NCBI RefSeq assembly: GCF_000712975.1
Contig: NZ_JHQL01000007.1
Location: forward strand, 62,001 to 126,000
Origin: Vreelandella neptunia
GTDB taxonomy: Bacteria; Pseudomonadota; Gammaproteobacteria; Pseudomonadales; Halomonadaceae
Length of the DNA stretch: 64,000 nucleotides
Direction of reading: 5' to 3'
Part shown: piece after piece, positions 30,980-40,208 of the stretch
How positions within the stretch are numbered: position 1 is the stretch's first letter
Layout of the letters: every line of letters starts with the position of its first letter
Position numbers and translations under genes: made by a program
The notes under the pieces: model-generated
Databases searched by the model: none
The model's input: the letters and a program-made list of their open reading frames with translations, nothing else
Told to the model about the DNA's origin: nothing

Positions 30980-31735
30980 TCATAATTTAATGCCACGATG
31001 AAGGGCAACAATACCGCCGGTCAGGTTGGTGTACTCCACCCGGTCCAGGCCGGCACTCTCCATCATGGCCTTCAAGGTTTCCTGATCGGGGTGCATGCGA
31101 ATCGACTCGGCAAGATAGCGGTAGCTCTCACCATCGCCAGCCACTAGCTCGCCCATTTTGGGTAGCAAGCGGAATGAGTACTCATCGTAAGCTTTCGATA
31201 GTAACGCATTGTTGGGCTTGGAAAATTCAAGTACCAGTAAGCGCCCGCCCGGTTTTAGTACCCGTGTCATTGAGCGCAGAGCAGCATCTTTATCGGTGAC
31301 GTTACGCAGGCCGAAAGCAATGGTGATGCAATCAAAACTATTATCGGGAAATGGCAGGCATTCCGCGTTGGCTTGCACATACTCAACGTTGCCCCCAACG
31401 CCATTGTCCATCAGCTTGTCGCGGCCTACTCTGAGCATGGAGGCATTAATATCGGCCAACACGACTTTGCCCCGAGGGCCGACGAGGCGGGAGAACTTGA
31501 GCGTTAAATCGCCGGTGCCGCCAGCAATATCGAGGACATGGTGGCCAGGGCGAACGCCTGCGCGCTCAATAGCAAGGCGTTTCCAAACACGGTGAATACC
31601 CATCGACATCAAGTCGTTCATGATGTCGTAGCGGGCAGCTACCGAATGAAACACATCAGCGACGCGAGAGGCTTTTTCGTCAACTGACACTTCTTGATAG
31701 CCAAAATGGGTGGTGCGTTTTTCTGTGGGGCTCAT
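30980..31735 (-). CDS. ubiE: Ubiquinone/menaquinone C-methyltransferase UbiE
   Basis: C-methylates 2-octaprenyl-6-methoxy-benzoquinol (and demethylmenaquinol) using SAM. 251 residues. Motif I is [20 protein letters not shown], followed by the [20 protein letters not shown] region typical of UbiE/COQ5, and [19 protein letters not shown] near residue 28. It heads the ubiE-ubiJ-ubiB block. Confidence 0.97.
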   Translation of the reverse strand: MSPTEKRTTHFGYQEVSVDEKASRVADVFHSVAARYDIMNDLMSMGIHRVWKRLAIERAGVRPGHHVLDIAGGTGDLTLKFSRLVGPRGKVVLADINASMLRVGRDKLMDNGVGGNVEYVQANAECLPFPDNSFDCITIAFGLRNVTDKDAALRSMTRVLKPGGRLLVLEFSKPNNALLSKAYDEYSFRLLPKMGELVAGDGESYRYLAESIRMHPDQETLKAMMESAGLDRVEYTNLTGGIVALHRGIKL

Positions 31736-31856
31736 GGGGCTTTAGCTCCCGAGTTCGAGGCGGTAATAATCGACCAAAAGGTCGTCGCAATAAATGGTTA
31801 GCGACATTGTAGCCTTCTCACCCCTGATTTGTCTGCGCTTCACCTGAGTCGCAGGG

Positions 31857-32258
31857 TCACAGCTGTTTGAATTGAATACTGGCGGGCTCGCGGGAAGCCC
31901 CTGCCTCTTCTAAACGTTGCAGGTAGTTTTGCCAGTAGTCTGATTGGTGCTGGGCTAAATCGTACAGATAGTTCCAGCTATACAGGCCGCTATCATGGCC
32001 ATCGTCAAAATGCAGCTTCAGCGCATAATTACCGGCTTGGGTAATGTTTTGCAGGCCGACATCTTTTTTACCTACCTGCAATACGGCGGTGTCGCCACCA
32101 TGGCCACGTACTTCCGCTGATGGTGAGTAAACTCGCAAAAACTCAACCGGCAGCCGAAAGCTTTCGCCGTTTGCGTAGCCAAGCTCTAGCTCGCGAGCCT
32201 GTTTATGGTAGTGAACCCGCGTTGGGGTGGGGGCATTCGTAGAAATAGGAGCGTTCAT
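31857..32258 (-). CDS. DUF971 / gamma-butyrobetaine hydroxylase-like N-terminal domain protein
   Basis: 133 residues from the ATG at 32258, which has AGGTGA about eight bases upstream; a GTG at 32270 is an alternative. The domain corresponds to the N-terminal region of gamma-butyrobetaine hydroxylases: RVHYHKQARELELGYANGES, FRLPVEFLRVYSPSAEVRGH, and the ending DSGLYSWNYLYDLAQ. Stand-alone copies of this domain occur next to hslU in pseudomonads and are thought to act in iron-sulfur protein biology, but the function is not established. Confidence 0.9.
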   Translation of the reverse strand: MNAPISTNAPTPTRVHYHKQARELELGYANGESFRLPVEFLRVYSPSAEVRGHGGDTAVLQVGKKDVGLQNITQAGNYALKLHFDDGHDSGLYSWNYLYDLAQHQSDYWQNYLQRLEEAGASREPASIQFKQL

Positions 32259-32342
32259 TGATGACGTCACCTTTTACGATATTGAGCTAAAACGGGTTGA
32301 CCGACTATTTACGCTTTAGCGAATGCGTGAAGGCAAGCGCCA

Positions 32343-32418
32343 CGGCTAACGTTTGATCGACAGGACGTCGATCAAGCACGAGCAACAGGGGTGTTGTTCT
32401 CGTGCGCAACGTTAGCCG
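32343..32418. other. Three-way-junction inverted-repeat element downstream of hslU
   Basis: The outer arms CGGCTAACGTT (32343-32353) and AACGTTAGCCG (32408-32418) are perfect 11-bp complements. Between them sit two hairpins: TGATCGAC-aggac-GTCGATCA (32354-32374) and GCACGAG-CAACA-gggg-TGTTG-tt-CTCGTGC (32376-32405). Nearly all 76 bases pair. It lies 77 bp past the hslU stop and before the DUF971 start, without a T-tract. It may be a structured RNA, a processed 3' end or a member of a dispersed palindromic repeat family. Confidence 0.65.
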
Positions 32419-32495
32419 CAGCGTAGCCTGAACAGCAGCATTTGCGTGTGTAAAAAGCGGGCAAGCTGCTGCGGACTATACCGATATAAGCGCGT

Positions 32496-33818
32496 TTACA
32501 AAATATAGCGCGATAGGTCTTCGTCTACTGCTAGCTCACCCAGTTGGGCATTGACGTAATCGGCATCAATGACCAGCGGGCTATCCATATCGCCACCTTT
32601 AAACGAGGCCTCTTCTAGCAACCGTTCCAGCACGGTGTGTAGACGGCGAGCACCAATATTCTCAGTGCCTTCGTTCACCTGCCAGGAAATTTCGGCAATG
32701 CGCTCGATACCGTCAGGGGTGAACTCAATATCTAGTCCTTCAGTGGCCAGCAGCGCTTGATACTGTTTTGTAAGTGACGCTGATGGCTCAGTGAGGATGC
32801 GCTTGAAGTCGCCAGGTGTCAGCGCGTCTAGCTCTACACGGATCGGCAAGCGTCCCTGTAGTTCAGGAATAAGGTCCGAGGGACGCGACAGGTGGAAGGC
32901 ACCGGAAGCGATAAATAGAATATGGTCTGTTTTGACCATGCCGTATTTGGTCGAGACGGTAGAACCTTCGATCAGCGGCAGCAGGTCACGCTGCACGCCT
33001 TCACGAGAGACTTCACCGCCACTGGACTGACCGCTACCCTTGGCAACTTTATCGATCTCATCCAAGAACACAATGCCGTGCTGCTCGACGGCTTCGACAG
33101 CACGAGCTTTGATCTCTTCTTCATTGACCAGTTTGCTAGCTTCTTCGTCGCGTAGTAACACCAGCGCTTCTTTAACGGTCACGCGGCGCTGCTCACGCTT
33201 TTGTTGACCCATGTTAGAGAACAGACTCTGTAGTTGGCTGGTCATCTCTTCCATGCCAGGCGGCGTCATTATGTCGATGCCTTGCCCATGTGAAGAGACT
33301 TCAATGTCGATCTCTTTATCATCCAGCTGGCCTTCTCGCAGCTTCTTACGGAAGGTTTGACGCGTACCACTATCTTCCCGAGGCTTATCTTCCTGGCCAC
33401 GGGGCGGCGGCAGTAATGCATCTAGAACGCGGTCTTCAGCGGCATCCTCAGCGCGATGGCCAACTTCTTCCTTAGCGTGCTCGCGAACCATTTTGATCGC
33501 AGCTTCCATCAAATCGCGAATAATCGACTCAACATCGCGGCCCACATAACCCACTTCAGTAAATTTAGTGGCTTCGACCTTGATGAAGGGTGCTCTGGCC
33601 AGTTTGGCAAGGCGACGAGCAATTTCCGTTTTACCAACGCCAGTAGGGCCAATCATCAGAATATTTTTTGGCGTCACTTCCGGGCGTAGCTCATCGTTTA
33701 ACTGCATGCGGCGCCAACGGTTGCGCAGGGCAATAGCGACGGCGCGTTTGGCATCCTGCTGGCCAATAATGTATTGATCCAGGGCATGGACGATTTCGCG
33801 GGGGGTCATCTGGGTCAT
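32496..33818 (-). CDS. hslU: ATP-dependent protease ATPase subunit HslU (ClpY)
   Basis: AAA+ unfoldase of the two-component HslUV protease. 440 residues from the ATG at 33818 ([20 protein letters not shown]), with GAGG upstream. Walker A is [17 protein letters not shown], the pore loop GYVGRDVE follows, the intermediate domain spans about 110-240, and Walker B is [13 protein letters not shown]. The C-terminal SRYIL tail that inserts into HslV is intact. It follows hslV with an 11-bp gap. Confidence 0.98.
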   Translation of the reverse strand: MTQMTPREIVHALDQYIIGQQDAKRAVAIALRNRWRRMQLNDELRPEVTPKNILMIGPTGVGKTEIARRLAKLARAPFIKVEATKFTEVGYVGRDVESIIRDLMEAAIKMVREHAKEEVGHRAEDAAEDRVLDALLPPPRGQEDKPREDSGTRQTFRKKLREGQLDDKEIDIEVSSHGQGIDIMTPPGMEEMTSQLQSLFSNMGQQKREQRRVTVKEALVLLRDEEASKLVNEEEIKARAVEAVEQHGIVFLDEIDKVAKGSGQSSGGEVSREGVQRDLLPLIEGSTVSTKYGMVKTDHILFIASGAFHLSRPSDLIPELQGRLPIRVELDALTPGDFKRILTEPSASLTKQYQALLATEGLDIEFTPDGIERIAEISWQVNEGTENIGARRLHTVLERLLEEASFKGGDMDSPLVIDADYVNAQLGELAVDEDLSRYIL

Positions 33819-33829
33819 AAAAAGGGGCC

Positions 33830-34363
33830 TCAACGGTCGTTGATGTTCAGCTCTTCGAGCGTCACGTGGTGATTGGTAAACACGCAGATGTCGCCGGCGA
33901 TTTCGAGTGACTTTTCAGTAATTTCACGCGCAGAAAGCTCAGTGTTTTCCAGCAACGCACGGGCGCTTGCCTGGGCAAAGTTGCCGCCAGAGCCAATCGC
34001 AATAATGCCGCGCTCAGGCTCAACCACATCACCGTTACCGGTAATAATCAGTGAGGCGCTGTGGTCAGCTACGGCCAGTAGTGCTTCCAGGCGGCGTAAC
34101 GCTCGGTCGGTACGCCAGTCTTTTGCCAACTCAACGGCGGCTTTGGTTAAGTGCCCTTGGTATTTTTCGAGCTGCGCTTCAAATCGCTCAAATAGCGTGA
34201 AGGCGTCGGCGGTGCCGCCAGCAAAGCCTGCTAGCACCTTGCCACGGTAAAGACGACGTACTTTGCTGGCATTTCCTTTCATTACGGTGTTGCCCAGCGA
34301 TACTTGGCCGTCGCCTGCCAGAACAACGTGGTTACCACGGCGTACGGATACAATAGTGGTCAT
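33830..34363 (-). CDS. hslV: ATP-dependent protease peptidase subunit HslV (ClpQ)
   Basis: Proteasome-like threonine peptidase of HslUV, 177 residues. The N-terminus is [20 protein letters not shown], so removal of Met exposes the catalytic Thr, and the conserved Lys in [11 protein letters not shown] is present. AAGGAG lies before the ATG. It is the first gene of hslVU. I looked for a classical sigma-32 promoter in the 267-bp upstream gap and did not see a convincing one. Confidence 0.98.
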   Translation of the reverse strand: MTTIVSVRRGNHVVLAGDGQVSLGNTVMKGNASKVRRLYRGKVLAGFAGGTADAFTLFERFEAQLEKYQGHLTKAAVELAKDWRTDRALRRLEALLAVADHSASLIITGNGDVVEPERGIIAIGSGGNFAQASARALLENTELSAREITEKSLEIAGDICVFTNHHVTLEELNINDR

Positions 34364-34450
34364 GGAGATAACTCCTTGGGGGAGGCATAAGCTCCCGATG
34401 ACTGATCGGTCACGTCACGCGACCGCAAAAAAGGCGATTCACAACAAAAT

Positions 34451-34481
34451 GCGGGCGGCTGATAAAAAATCAACCGCCCGC
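34451..34481 (-). terminator. Terminator after the argS/SPOR transcript
   Basis: GCGGGCGG-c-TGAT, a five-base loop, and ATCA-a-CCGCCCGC form a strong GC-rich stem; on the minus strand ATTTTGTTG follows. It separates the SPOR gene from hslV. Confidence 0.8.
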
Positions 34482-34605
34482 TAAGTAAAGCCTTCAGATA
34501 AAGTGTTTTTTAAACGGTGTTTATGAAAATAAAAGCCCGCCTAGCCGTTGTTTAGAGTTGCCTGTCGTTATTTGTTTAGCGTTACAGGTAGCTAACGCAG
34601 CTCTG

Positions 34606-34638
34606 TGGATAGGCTAGTTCTTTGGATAGGCTAGTTCT
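34606..34638 (-). repeat. 17-bp tandem duplication spanning the SPOR gene stop
   Basis: tggataggctagttct occurs twice with a 17-bp period (34606-34621 and 34623-34638). The stop codon of the SPOR protein (34631-34633) lies in the second copy. Confidence 0.85.
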
Positions 34639-35410
34639 GTAATTGGATCAGTAGAGGCTCAATACCTTGTGTACTCATCAAATCCTGGGCGCGATTTAAC
34701 TCACGGGTGTCTTCATAAGGGCCTACTTGAACGCGGTGCCAGGTATCGCCGTTGGCCTTCACTTCGCTAACCTGGGCAAGCAGACTTAAATTGCGTAGAC
34801 GACTGCGCAGCTGCTCGGCATCGCTTAATTCCCGAAATGAGGCAGCCTGCAGCATATAGCGGTTAGGTGTGCTAGAGGGGCTAGCCGTTGCTTGCTGAGC
34901 CGCAGCCACTTGCTCTTCAGGGCGCATGTTAGCGGCAATAACCTGTGCGATAGGATCATCGTTTTGACGCGCACTGGCGTTGCTAGTCGTTGTTTCGCTG
35001 GTTGCCGTGTCGTCATTACTTGAGGCCGTTTGAGCCTGCTGTGCTGCCGCTTCAGGACGGTTTACAGTTGATGGTAGCGACACACCTGGAGCAATAACCT
35101 CCGTATCTGGCAGCAGCGTGTAAAACTCAAACGTGGGCATAGCCGGTTCGGTAACGCTCTCTGTTTGGCGCGCTGCACTACGTTCATCGCTACCGGCAGG
35201 CTTGGGTAACACCGTTGCTTGGGGTGTGTCTTCCTGCGCTTGCCAGGGGGCCGTGCCATGTTGATGCTGTGCCAGAAAAAAGCCTGCTGCTACGCCTGCT
35301 ATCCCCCAAAGCCAGCCGGGAATTTTGAAACCGCCACCCCCTGAGCGTTTGCTGGCTTTACGCTGAGTGGTTGCACCTCGGCGGGTAGGCTTTTCTTTAG
35401 GGCTCGCCAT
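34631..35410 (-). CDS. SPOR-domain cell-division protein, FtsN-like
   Basis: 259 residues. A basic cytoplasmic N-terminus (KEKPTRRGATTQRKASKRSG) is followed by one membrane helix (WLWGIAGVAAGFFLA), a Gln/Ala/Thr-rich linker, and a C-terminal SPOR domain (YMLQAASFRELSDAEQLRSR to EPLLIQLQN). SPOR domains bind denuded septal glycan, so a role at the division site is likely. Same position as the SPOR protein between argS and hslV in Pseudomonas. It could be FtsN itself or a paralogue. Follows argS by 3 bp. Confidence 0.9.
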   Translation of the reverse strand: MASPKEKPTRRGATTQRKASKRSGGGGFKIPGWLWGIAGVAAGFFLAQHQHGTAPWQAQEDTPQATVLPKPAGSDERSAARQTESVTEPAMPTFEFYTLLPDTEVIAPGVSLPSTVNRPEAAAQQAQTASSNDDTATSETTTSNASARQNDDPIAQVIAANMRPEEQVAAAQQATASPSSTPNRYMLQAASFRELSDAEQLRSRLRNLSLLAQVSEVKANGDTWHRVQVGPYEDTRELNRAQDLMSTQGIEPLLIQLQN

Positions 35411-35413
35411 CGC

Positions 35414-37099
35414 TTACATCTCCTCTGGGGCGCTAACCCCCATAAGGTCCAGCCCATTGCGTAGCACCTGCTTGGTTGCTAAACCAAGGGCTAAGCGTGT
35501 GTTGCGCAGAGTGTCATCTTCGACCATGACCTTAACGGCGTTGTAGCAGGTGTGGAAATCCCCTGAAAGATCCAATAAGTACTGAGCAACCTGCTGCGGT
35601 TCGCGATTTTTGGCAGCATTCTCAACCACTTCTGGGTAGCGTGCCAAGCGGTTAAGCACGGCCTTTTCCTGGTCGCTATCAAGCAACGCAAGATTAGCTA
35701 GAGCAACACCGTGGTTGAAGGGCTGGCCTGCATCTTCGGCTTTACGCAGCATGCTAGATACCCGTGCATGGGCGTATTGGATGTAGTAAACCGGGTTATC
35801 GTTCGATTGCGAGCGAGCCAGGTCAATATCAAACGTGAGCTGTGAATCCGCTCGGCGGGCCGCAAGGAAGAAGCGGGTAGCATCACGGCCAACTTCATCA
35901 ATCAGGTCGCGCACGGTGACATAGCTGCCAGCACGTTTGGACAGTTTTACCTCTACGCCTGAGCGGGTCACCATGACCATTTGGTGGAGGACATAGTCGG
36001 GCCAGCCTTTTGGAATGCCAACTTCCAGTGCCTGCAAGCCTGCACGAACACGAGTAACCGTGGAGTGGTGGTCAGCTCCCTGCTCATTAATCACGGTTTT
36101 AAAGCCGCGCTGCCACTTATTCAGGTGGTAGGCCACATCCGGCAAGAAATAGGTATAGCCTCCTTCCCGTTTACGCATTACTCGGTCTTTGTCATCGCCA
36201 AAGGCAGTCGTGCGCAGCCACATAGCGCCATCTTCTTCGTAGGTATGGCCATTAGCAACGAGCTTTTCGACGGTCGCTTCGACTTTGCCATCTTGATACA
36301 ACGATGACTCAAGGAAGTAGACATCAAATTCAACGCCAAATGCTTTCAGGTCTAAGTCTTGTTCACGGCGCAGCCAAGCCACAGCAAAGGCTTGAATGGC
36401 ATCAAGGTCATTAGCATCTGCTTTCGCAGTGACTTCACGATCATCGGCTGTCACCATTTTGCCAGCCATATAGTCATTAGCCACATCAACAATGTACTCA
36501 CCACGATAGCCGTCTGCTGGCCAGCTTGGGTCATCGGGCCCAAGGCCCTTAGCGCGAGCCTGGACAGACAGCGCTAGGTTTTTGATCTGAGCGCCGGCAT
36601 CGTTGTAATAAAATTCGCGAGTCACATCGTAGCCCGTGGCTTCCAATAGGCGGCAAATACAGTCGCCTATTGCTGCGCCTCGACCATGGCCAACGTGCAG
36701 TGGCCCTGTCGGGTTGGCAGAAACAAACTCCACCTGAACCTTCTCACCTTTGCCAATCAGGCTGCGTCCAAAGGCATCGCCGCTATCGAGCACTTGAGCA
36801 ACAATTTGCGCGGCTGCATCAGTAGCGGCAAAAAAATTAATAAAACCAGGGCCTGCAATCTCGGTTTTTTGAATGGCATCGCTGGCGGGTAGGGCGGCAA
36901 CCAATAGGTCGGCAAGCTCGCGAGGTTTCTTTGCTGCAGGCTTTGCCAGCATAAGGGCTAGGTTGGTGGCGTAGTCGCCGTGGGCTTTATCTTTGGTCGG
37001 ATCAACTTTAATCGTCGGCTGTAGATCGTCGGGCAGCACGCCTTGGTGCTTAAGCGCGTCAACTGCGCCTTCTAGCAAAGTAATAATGGTGTCTTTCAT
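35414..37099 (-). CDS. argS: Arginyl-tRNA synthetase
   Basis: Class I aminoacyl-tRNA synthetase of 561 residues. The N-terminal Add-1 domain, the HIGH motif ([19 protein letters not shown], near residue 130), and the DALR anticodon-binding domain at the C-terminus ([14 protein letters not shown] onward) are visible. The KMSKS loop is replaced by [15 protein letters not shown], as is normal for many ArgRS. The SPOR gene follows 3 bp downstream; the 144-bp gap to priA may hold its promoter. Confidence 0.98.
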   Translation of the reverse strand: MKDTIITLLEGAVDALKHQGVLPDDLQPTIKVDPTKDKAHGDYATNLALMLAKPAAKKPRELADLLVAALPASDAIQKTEIAGPGFINFFAATDAAAQIVAQVLDSGDAFGRSLIGKGEKVQVEFVSANPTGPLHVGHGRGAAIGDCICRLLEATGYDVTREFYYNDAGAQIKNLALSVQARAKGLGPDDPSWPADGYRGEYIVDVANDYMAGKMVTADDREVTAKADANDLDAIQAFAVAWLRREQDLDLKAFGVEFDVYFLESSLYQDGKVEATVEKLVANGHTYEEDGAMWLRTTAFGDDKDRVMRKREGGYTYFLPDVAYHLNKWQRGFKTVINEQGADHHSTVTRVRAGLQALEVGIPKGWPDYVLHQMVMVTRSGVEVKLSKRAGSYVTVRDLIDEVGRDATRFFLAARRADSQLTFDIDLARSQSNDNPVYYIQYAHARVSSMLRKAEDAGQPFNHGVALANLALLDSDQEKAVLNRLARYPEVVENAAKNREPQQVAQYLLDLSGDFHTCYNAVKVMVEDDTLRNTRLALGLATKQVLRNGLDLMGVSAPEEM

Positions 37100-37243
37100 T
37101 TAAATATCCGGATGTCGTCGGTGGCGGCGTGTGCGTGCGCTCATATCAAGTAGCGGCAAAGTGGTCATTATCGGCAATTGGCGCGCAGTTTCAAAGCCGT
37201 ATTCCGTTACAGGGTGAGCCGGTTGCCTCTAATACGCCTATCT

Positions 37244-39502
37244 TTACGCAAGAGTTTGCGGGTCAATATCGATAGACCAACGTACTTTGCGAGCGTCTCG
37301 GTTTGCCTCTAACCACTGTACCAGCCAGTTAGCTGCCGTGTGACGCTGGCTACGTTTATCCGCTGCCAGCATGATGTGTATATGATAACGGTTTTGGCGG
37401 CGCTCCATGGGGGCAGGAACAGGGCCTAAACAGCGAACCGCTAGATTTACCATTGTTAACCATTCCCGTAGAGCCAGAGCAGCTTGCTGAGCCAAAGAGA
37501 TAGCAGCTTCTTCGTTAGGGCTTTCAAAGCGTAGCAGGGCCATAAAGCAAAAAGGCGGCAGTTTTGCGATACGGCGCTCTTCTAATAAGCTGCGTGCGAG
37601 TGCGCCATAACCATGCTCAGCAAGCTGGCCCAGGTGCGGGTCATCGGGGTGTAGGGTTTGTACCAAAACCCGTCCTGGATGAGCTGCGCGCCCAGCGCGT
37701 CCGGCGACTTGTTCGAGCAACTGCGCGCTGTGTTCCATGGCGCGAAAGTCAGCAGCATAGAGGCCGCCATCGGCATTGACCACCACCACCAGCGTGACAT
37801 GGGGCAGGTGGTGGCCTTTAGCGAGCATTTGGGTGCCAACAAGCAAGCAAGGCTCGCCCCGCTGAATCTCCTTGAGTATCTGCTCAAAACTCTCTTTTTT
37901 ACGTGTACTGTCGCGGTCAATACGGTGCACAGTAACGTTTGGGAACAAGCCTTGAAGCGTTTCTTCGGTGCGTTCGGTGCCGCTGCCCAGAGCGCGCAGG
38001 TCACCGCTGCCACACTCGGGGCAAGCGTCTGGCAGCGCGCGCCGACTATCACAATGGTGGCAGGCTAGTAGTGGCGGCTGCCGGTGCAGCGTCATGCGTG
38101 AATCGCATTGCCCGCACTCGGCTATCCAGCCACAGCTATGGCAGGCAAGCGTTGGTGCAAACCCCCGCCGGTTGATAAACACCAGTGCCTGCTTGCCTGC
38201 CTTTAAGGTGTTTTTGATGGCGGTGATAGCGCCAGGCAGAAGCCCGCCTTGGCGCCGCTGGTGGCGTAGGTCAATCAATTCAAGCCTGGCAGGCGGGTGA
38301 CGGCTAGGGCGCTGGGTAAGCCGCAGATGACGATACGTTCCTGAAAGCGCCTGCTGCAAGCTTTCGAAGGAGGGCGTGGCACTGCCTAATAGCAGGGGAA
38401 TATTGTGGTAGTGAGCCCTGGCAACGGCTAAATCTCGAGCGTTGTAGCGAAGCCCATCGTGCTGTTTATAAGAACCATCATGCTCTTCGTCAACGATAAT
38501 GGCGCCTGGGTTTTTGAGCGGAGTAAAAATAGCTGAGCGGGTGCCAATAATGACGAGTGCGCGGCCATTGGCAGCGGCTTCCCATACATCCAGTCGCTCC
38601 AAGTCGGTAAGCCCCGAGTGCAGCGCCATGACCGGTACCCTAAAGCGGCTCTTGAAACGCGCTAGGGTTTGCGGCGTGAGGCCTATTTCAGGCACCAGTA
38701 CCAGTGACTGTTTGCCCTTAGCGGCGAGGGCTTCAATTAGCTGAAGGTAAATTTCAGTTTTACCGCTTCCAGTCACGCCTTCAAGTAAGCAAGGATGGTA
38801 GTTTTCGAGTTTTTCATGCAATACAGCAAGTGCCGAGGCTTGTTCTCTATTCAGCGGAAGCGATGGCGAGGCCAGCAAGTTGCCGCCAGCGGGCGGTGTT
38901 GCGGCTAATGTGGTTTCTTGGGGTTGGGCGAAGCCCTTTTTCTGCAAAGCTAGAAGTTGCTCCCGGGTAAAACCATGGGCAGTGACTGCCCGGCCAGCCA
39001 GCCCGTGTGGGTGCTGGCACAGCAGGGCATACAGCTCGGCTTGCTTGGGTGCTCGCTGAAGCGATAGTTCATCACCCCGTGACAGCGGGAGCCACAGCGT
39101 CTGCATTCTTCCCCCCATGGGATGGCCCTGGCGCAACCGGGCGGGCATGGCTAGCTGCATCGTGTCGCCTAAACTGTGCTGGTAATAGCGGGCGGCAAAA
39201 TGGCATAGCCACTGCCAGTCGTTGGGCAGTGGGGCGTCGTCTAGCACCTCGCTGATAGCACGTAGCTTTGTGCGAGGCAATTCACTGCCGTTGGCAAGCT
39301 CTGCCACCACGCCGACTACTTCTCTGCGGCCAAAGGGTACGCGCACTCTAAGACCCACCACCCAGCCGCACGCGGGAGGCTGGCGTGTTGGCAAATAGTC
39401 AAATAATCGTCGCAGCGGCGATGGCAGTGCGACCTTTAATACTTGAAAAGGTGATGACGTCGCGTCTTGAGGGCGTGCCTGGGTAGAAACAGAGTCGGAC
39501 AA
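37244..39502 (-). CDS. priA: Primosomal replication-restart helicase PriA
   Basis: DEXH-box 3'-5' helicase that reloads the replisome at stalled forks. 752 residues from the TTG at 39502 (SDSVSTQARPQDATSSPFQV), chosen because GGAGG lies 4-5 nt before it and the length fits; longer in-frame starts would run into rpmE on the other strand. Walker A is LEGVTGSGKTEIY, motif II is IVDEEHDGSYKQHDG, and the zinc region has paired cysteines (CHSCGWIAECGQCDSRM, CPECGSGDL). Divergent from rpmE with a 145-bp shared gap. Confidence 0.96.
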   Translation of the reverse strand: MSDSVSTQARPQDATSSPFQVLKVALPSPLRRLFDYLPTRQPPACGWVVGLRVRVPFGRREVVGVVAELANGSELPRTKLRAISEVLDDAPLPNDWQWLCHFAARYYQHSLGDTMQLAMPARLRQGHPMGGRMQTLWLPLSRGDELSLQRAPKQAELYALLCQHPHGLAGRAVTAHGFTREQLLALQKKGFAQPQETTLAATPPAGGNLLASPSLPLNREQASALAVLHEKLENYHPCLLEGVTGSGKTEIYLQLIEALAAKGKQSLVLVPEIGLTPQTLARFKSRFRVPVMALHSGLTDLERLDVWEAAANGRALVIIGTRSAIFTPLKNPGAIIVDEEHDGSYKQHDGLRYNARDLAVARAHYHNIPLLLGSATPSFESLQQALSGTYRHLRLTQRPSRHPPARLELIDLRHQRRQGGLLPGAITAIKNTLKAGKQALVFINRRGFAPTLACHSCGWIAECGQCDSRMTLHRQPPLLACHHCDSRRALPDACPECGSGDLRALGSGTERTEETLQGLFPNVTVHRIDRDSTRKKESFEQILKEIQRGEPCLLVGTQMLAKGHHLPHVTLVVVVNADGGLYAADFRAMEHSAQLLEQVAGRAGRAAHPGRVLVQTLHPDDPHLGQLAEHGYGALARSLLEERRIAKLPPFCFMALLRFESPNEEAAISLAQQAALALREWLTMVNLAVRCLGPVPAPMERRQNRYHIHIMLAADKRSQRHTAANWLVQWLEANRDARKVRWSIDIDPQTLA

Positions 39503-39531
39503 TTGGCCTCCGGCGTTTAGTTTGCTAGAAT
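39503..39531 (+). promoter_or_regulatory. Probable sigma-70 promoter of rpmE
   Basis: TTGGCC (39503-39508), 17-bp spacing and TAGAAT (39526-39531) match the -35 and -10 consensus reasonably well; it lies about 116 bp before the rpmE ATG, in the gap shared with priA. Confidence 0.6.
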
Positions 39532-39647
39532 GCGCGGCCGCTCTGAATCTATAGGATGGAGCGGTTAACCGGTTAGCAGTTTTTTCAAACCCGTATGCGG
39601 TGCCTGGCAACGGATCAGGTGGCGGCATACAGCTCATGAGGCTCAAG

Positions 39648-39863
39648 ATGAAACAAGGTATCCACCCGAATTACAACACGGTCACCGCTAGCTGTTCTTG
39701 CGGTGCAAGCTTCCAGGTTGGTTCTACCTCTGGTCAGGACTTCTCTCTGGACGTGTGCTCCAACTGCCACCCGTTCTACACTGGTAAGCAGAAGCAAGCG
39801 ACCACTGGTGGCCGTGTAGAACGCTTTAACAAGCGTTTTGGCGCTGCTGTTAAGCGCGGCTAA
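39648..39863 (+). CDS. rpmE: 50S ribosomal protein L31
   Basis: 71 residues. The start is [20 protein letters not shown] at 39648, the family's N-terminus, rather than upstream ATGs. The zinc-binding cysteines are C16, C18, C37 and C40, so this is the zinc-containing (C+) form. Two hairpins with T-tracts follow within 160 bp. Divergent from priA. Confidence 0.98.
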   Translation: MKQGIHPNYNTVTASCSCGASFQVGSTSGQDFSLDVCSNCHPFYTGKQKQATTGGRVERFNKRFGAAVKRG

Positions 39864-39929
39864 TCCTAACGGATTTGCGCTATTGCATACACACAATGTG
39901 TTTTGCAAAAAATCACGCCATGGCGTAAT

Positions 39930-39974
39930 GCCGATCAGTTAAGAAAATTAATATGATCGGCTGACCGATTTTTT
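39930..39974 (+). terminator. Competing hairpins downstream of rpmE
   Basis: ATCGG-ctga-CCGAT followed by TTTTTT (39956-39974) is a short terminator. Its left arm is also part of TGATCGGC (39954-39961), which can pair with GCCGATCA (39930-39937). The two structures cannot coexist, an attenuator-like layout, but both are weak. Confidence 0.4.
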
Positions 39975-39985
39975 CGGAGCCTTCA

Positions 39986-40023
39986 AAACCCATAGTCAGG
40001 TTTACTGACTACGGGTTTTTTTA
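39986..40023 (+). terminator. Strong terminator for rpmE
   Basis: AAACCC-a-TAGTCAG, loop, CTGACTA-c-GGGTTT with eight or more T residues. The gap 39864-40208 (345 bp) otherwise holds the weaker hairpin pair before it, the valS terminator, and no gene that I can see. Confidence 0.93.
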
Positions 40024-40082
40024 TGTTCTTAAGCCAGGCACTGGAAGCTCTTCAGGATTTCACCTCGGATGACTTCAGTAAA

Positions 40083-40117
40083 AAGGAGACCGGGTCGGTA
40101 TCCGATACGGTCTCCTT
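40083..40117 (-). terminator. Terminator for valS
   Basis: AAGGAGACCG and CGGTCTCCTT form a perfect 10-bp stem with an inner TCGG/CCGA stem. On the minus strand TTTTTACT follows. Confidence 0.85.
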
Positions 40118-40178
40118 CTAAGCCCACTTATCGCAAGCTTAACTGACAAGCATTCCACCTCGAGGTGTCGCCTTTAAT

Positions 40179-40204
40179 CTAGCTAATCAACCTAGCTAAT
40201 CGTT
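40179..40204 (-). repeat. 13-bp tandem duplication after valS
   Basis: ctagctaatcaac and ctagctaatcgtt are adjacent copies lying just past the valS stop. Confidence 0.7.
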
Positions 40205-40208
40205 CACT

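Noticed and set aside
32343..32418. The three-way-junction element as a tRNA
   Set aside because: Length is similar, but the 11-bp outer stem, missing T-loop motif, missing CCA and two-arm layout do not fit a tRNA.
34364..34630. A sigma-32 promoter before hslV
   Set aside because: Neither CTTGAAA nor CCCCAT-like boxes with proper spacing were seen on the minus strand, although the gene family is often heat-induced.
37582..38052. A 156-codon minus-strand frame inside priA
   Set aside because: Alternate phase of the PriA helicase domain whose own frame has all motifs.
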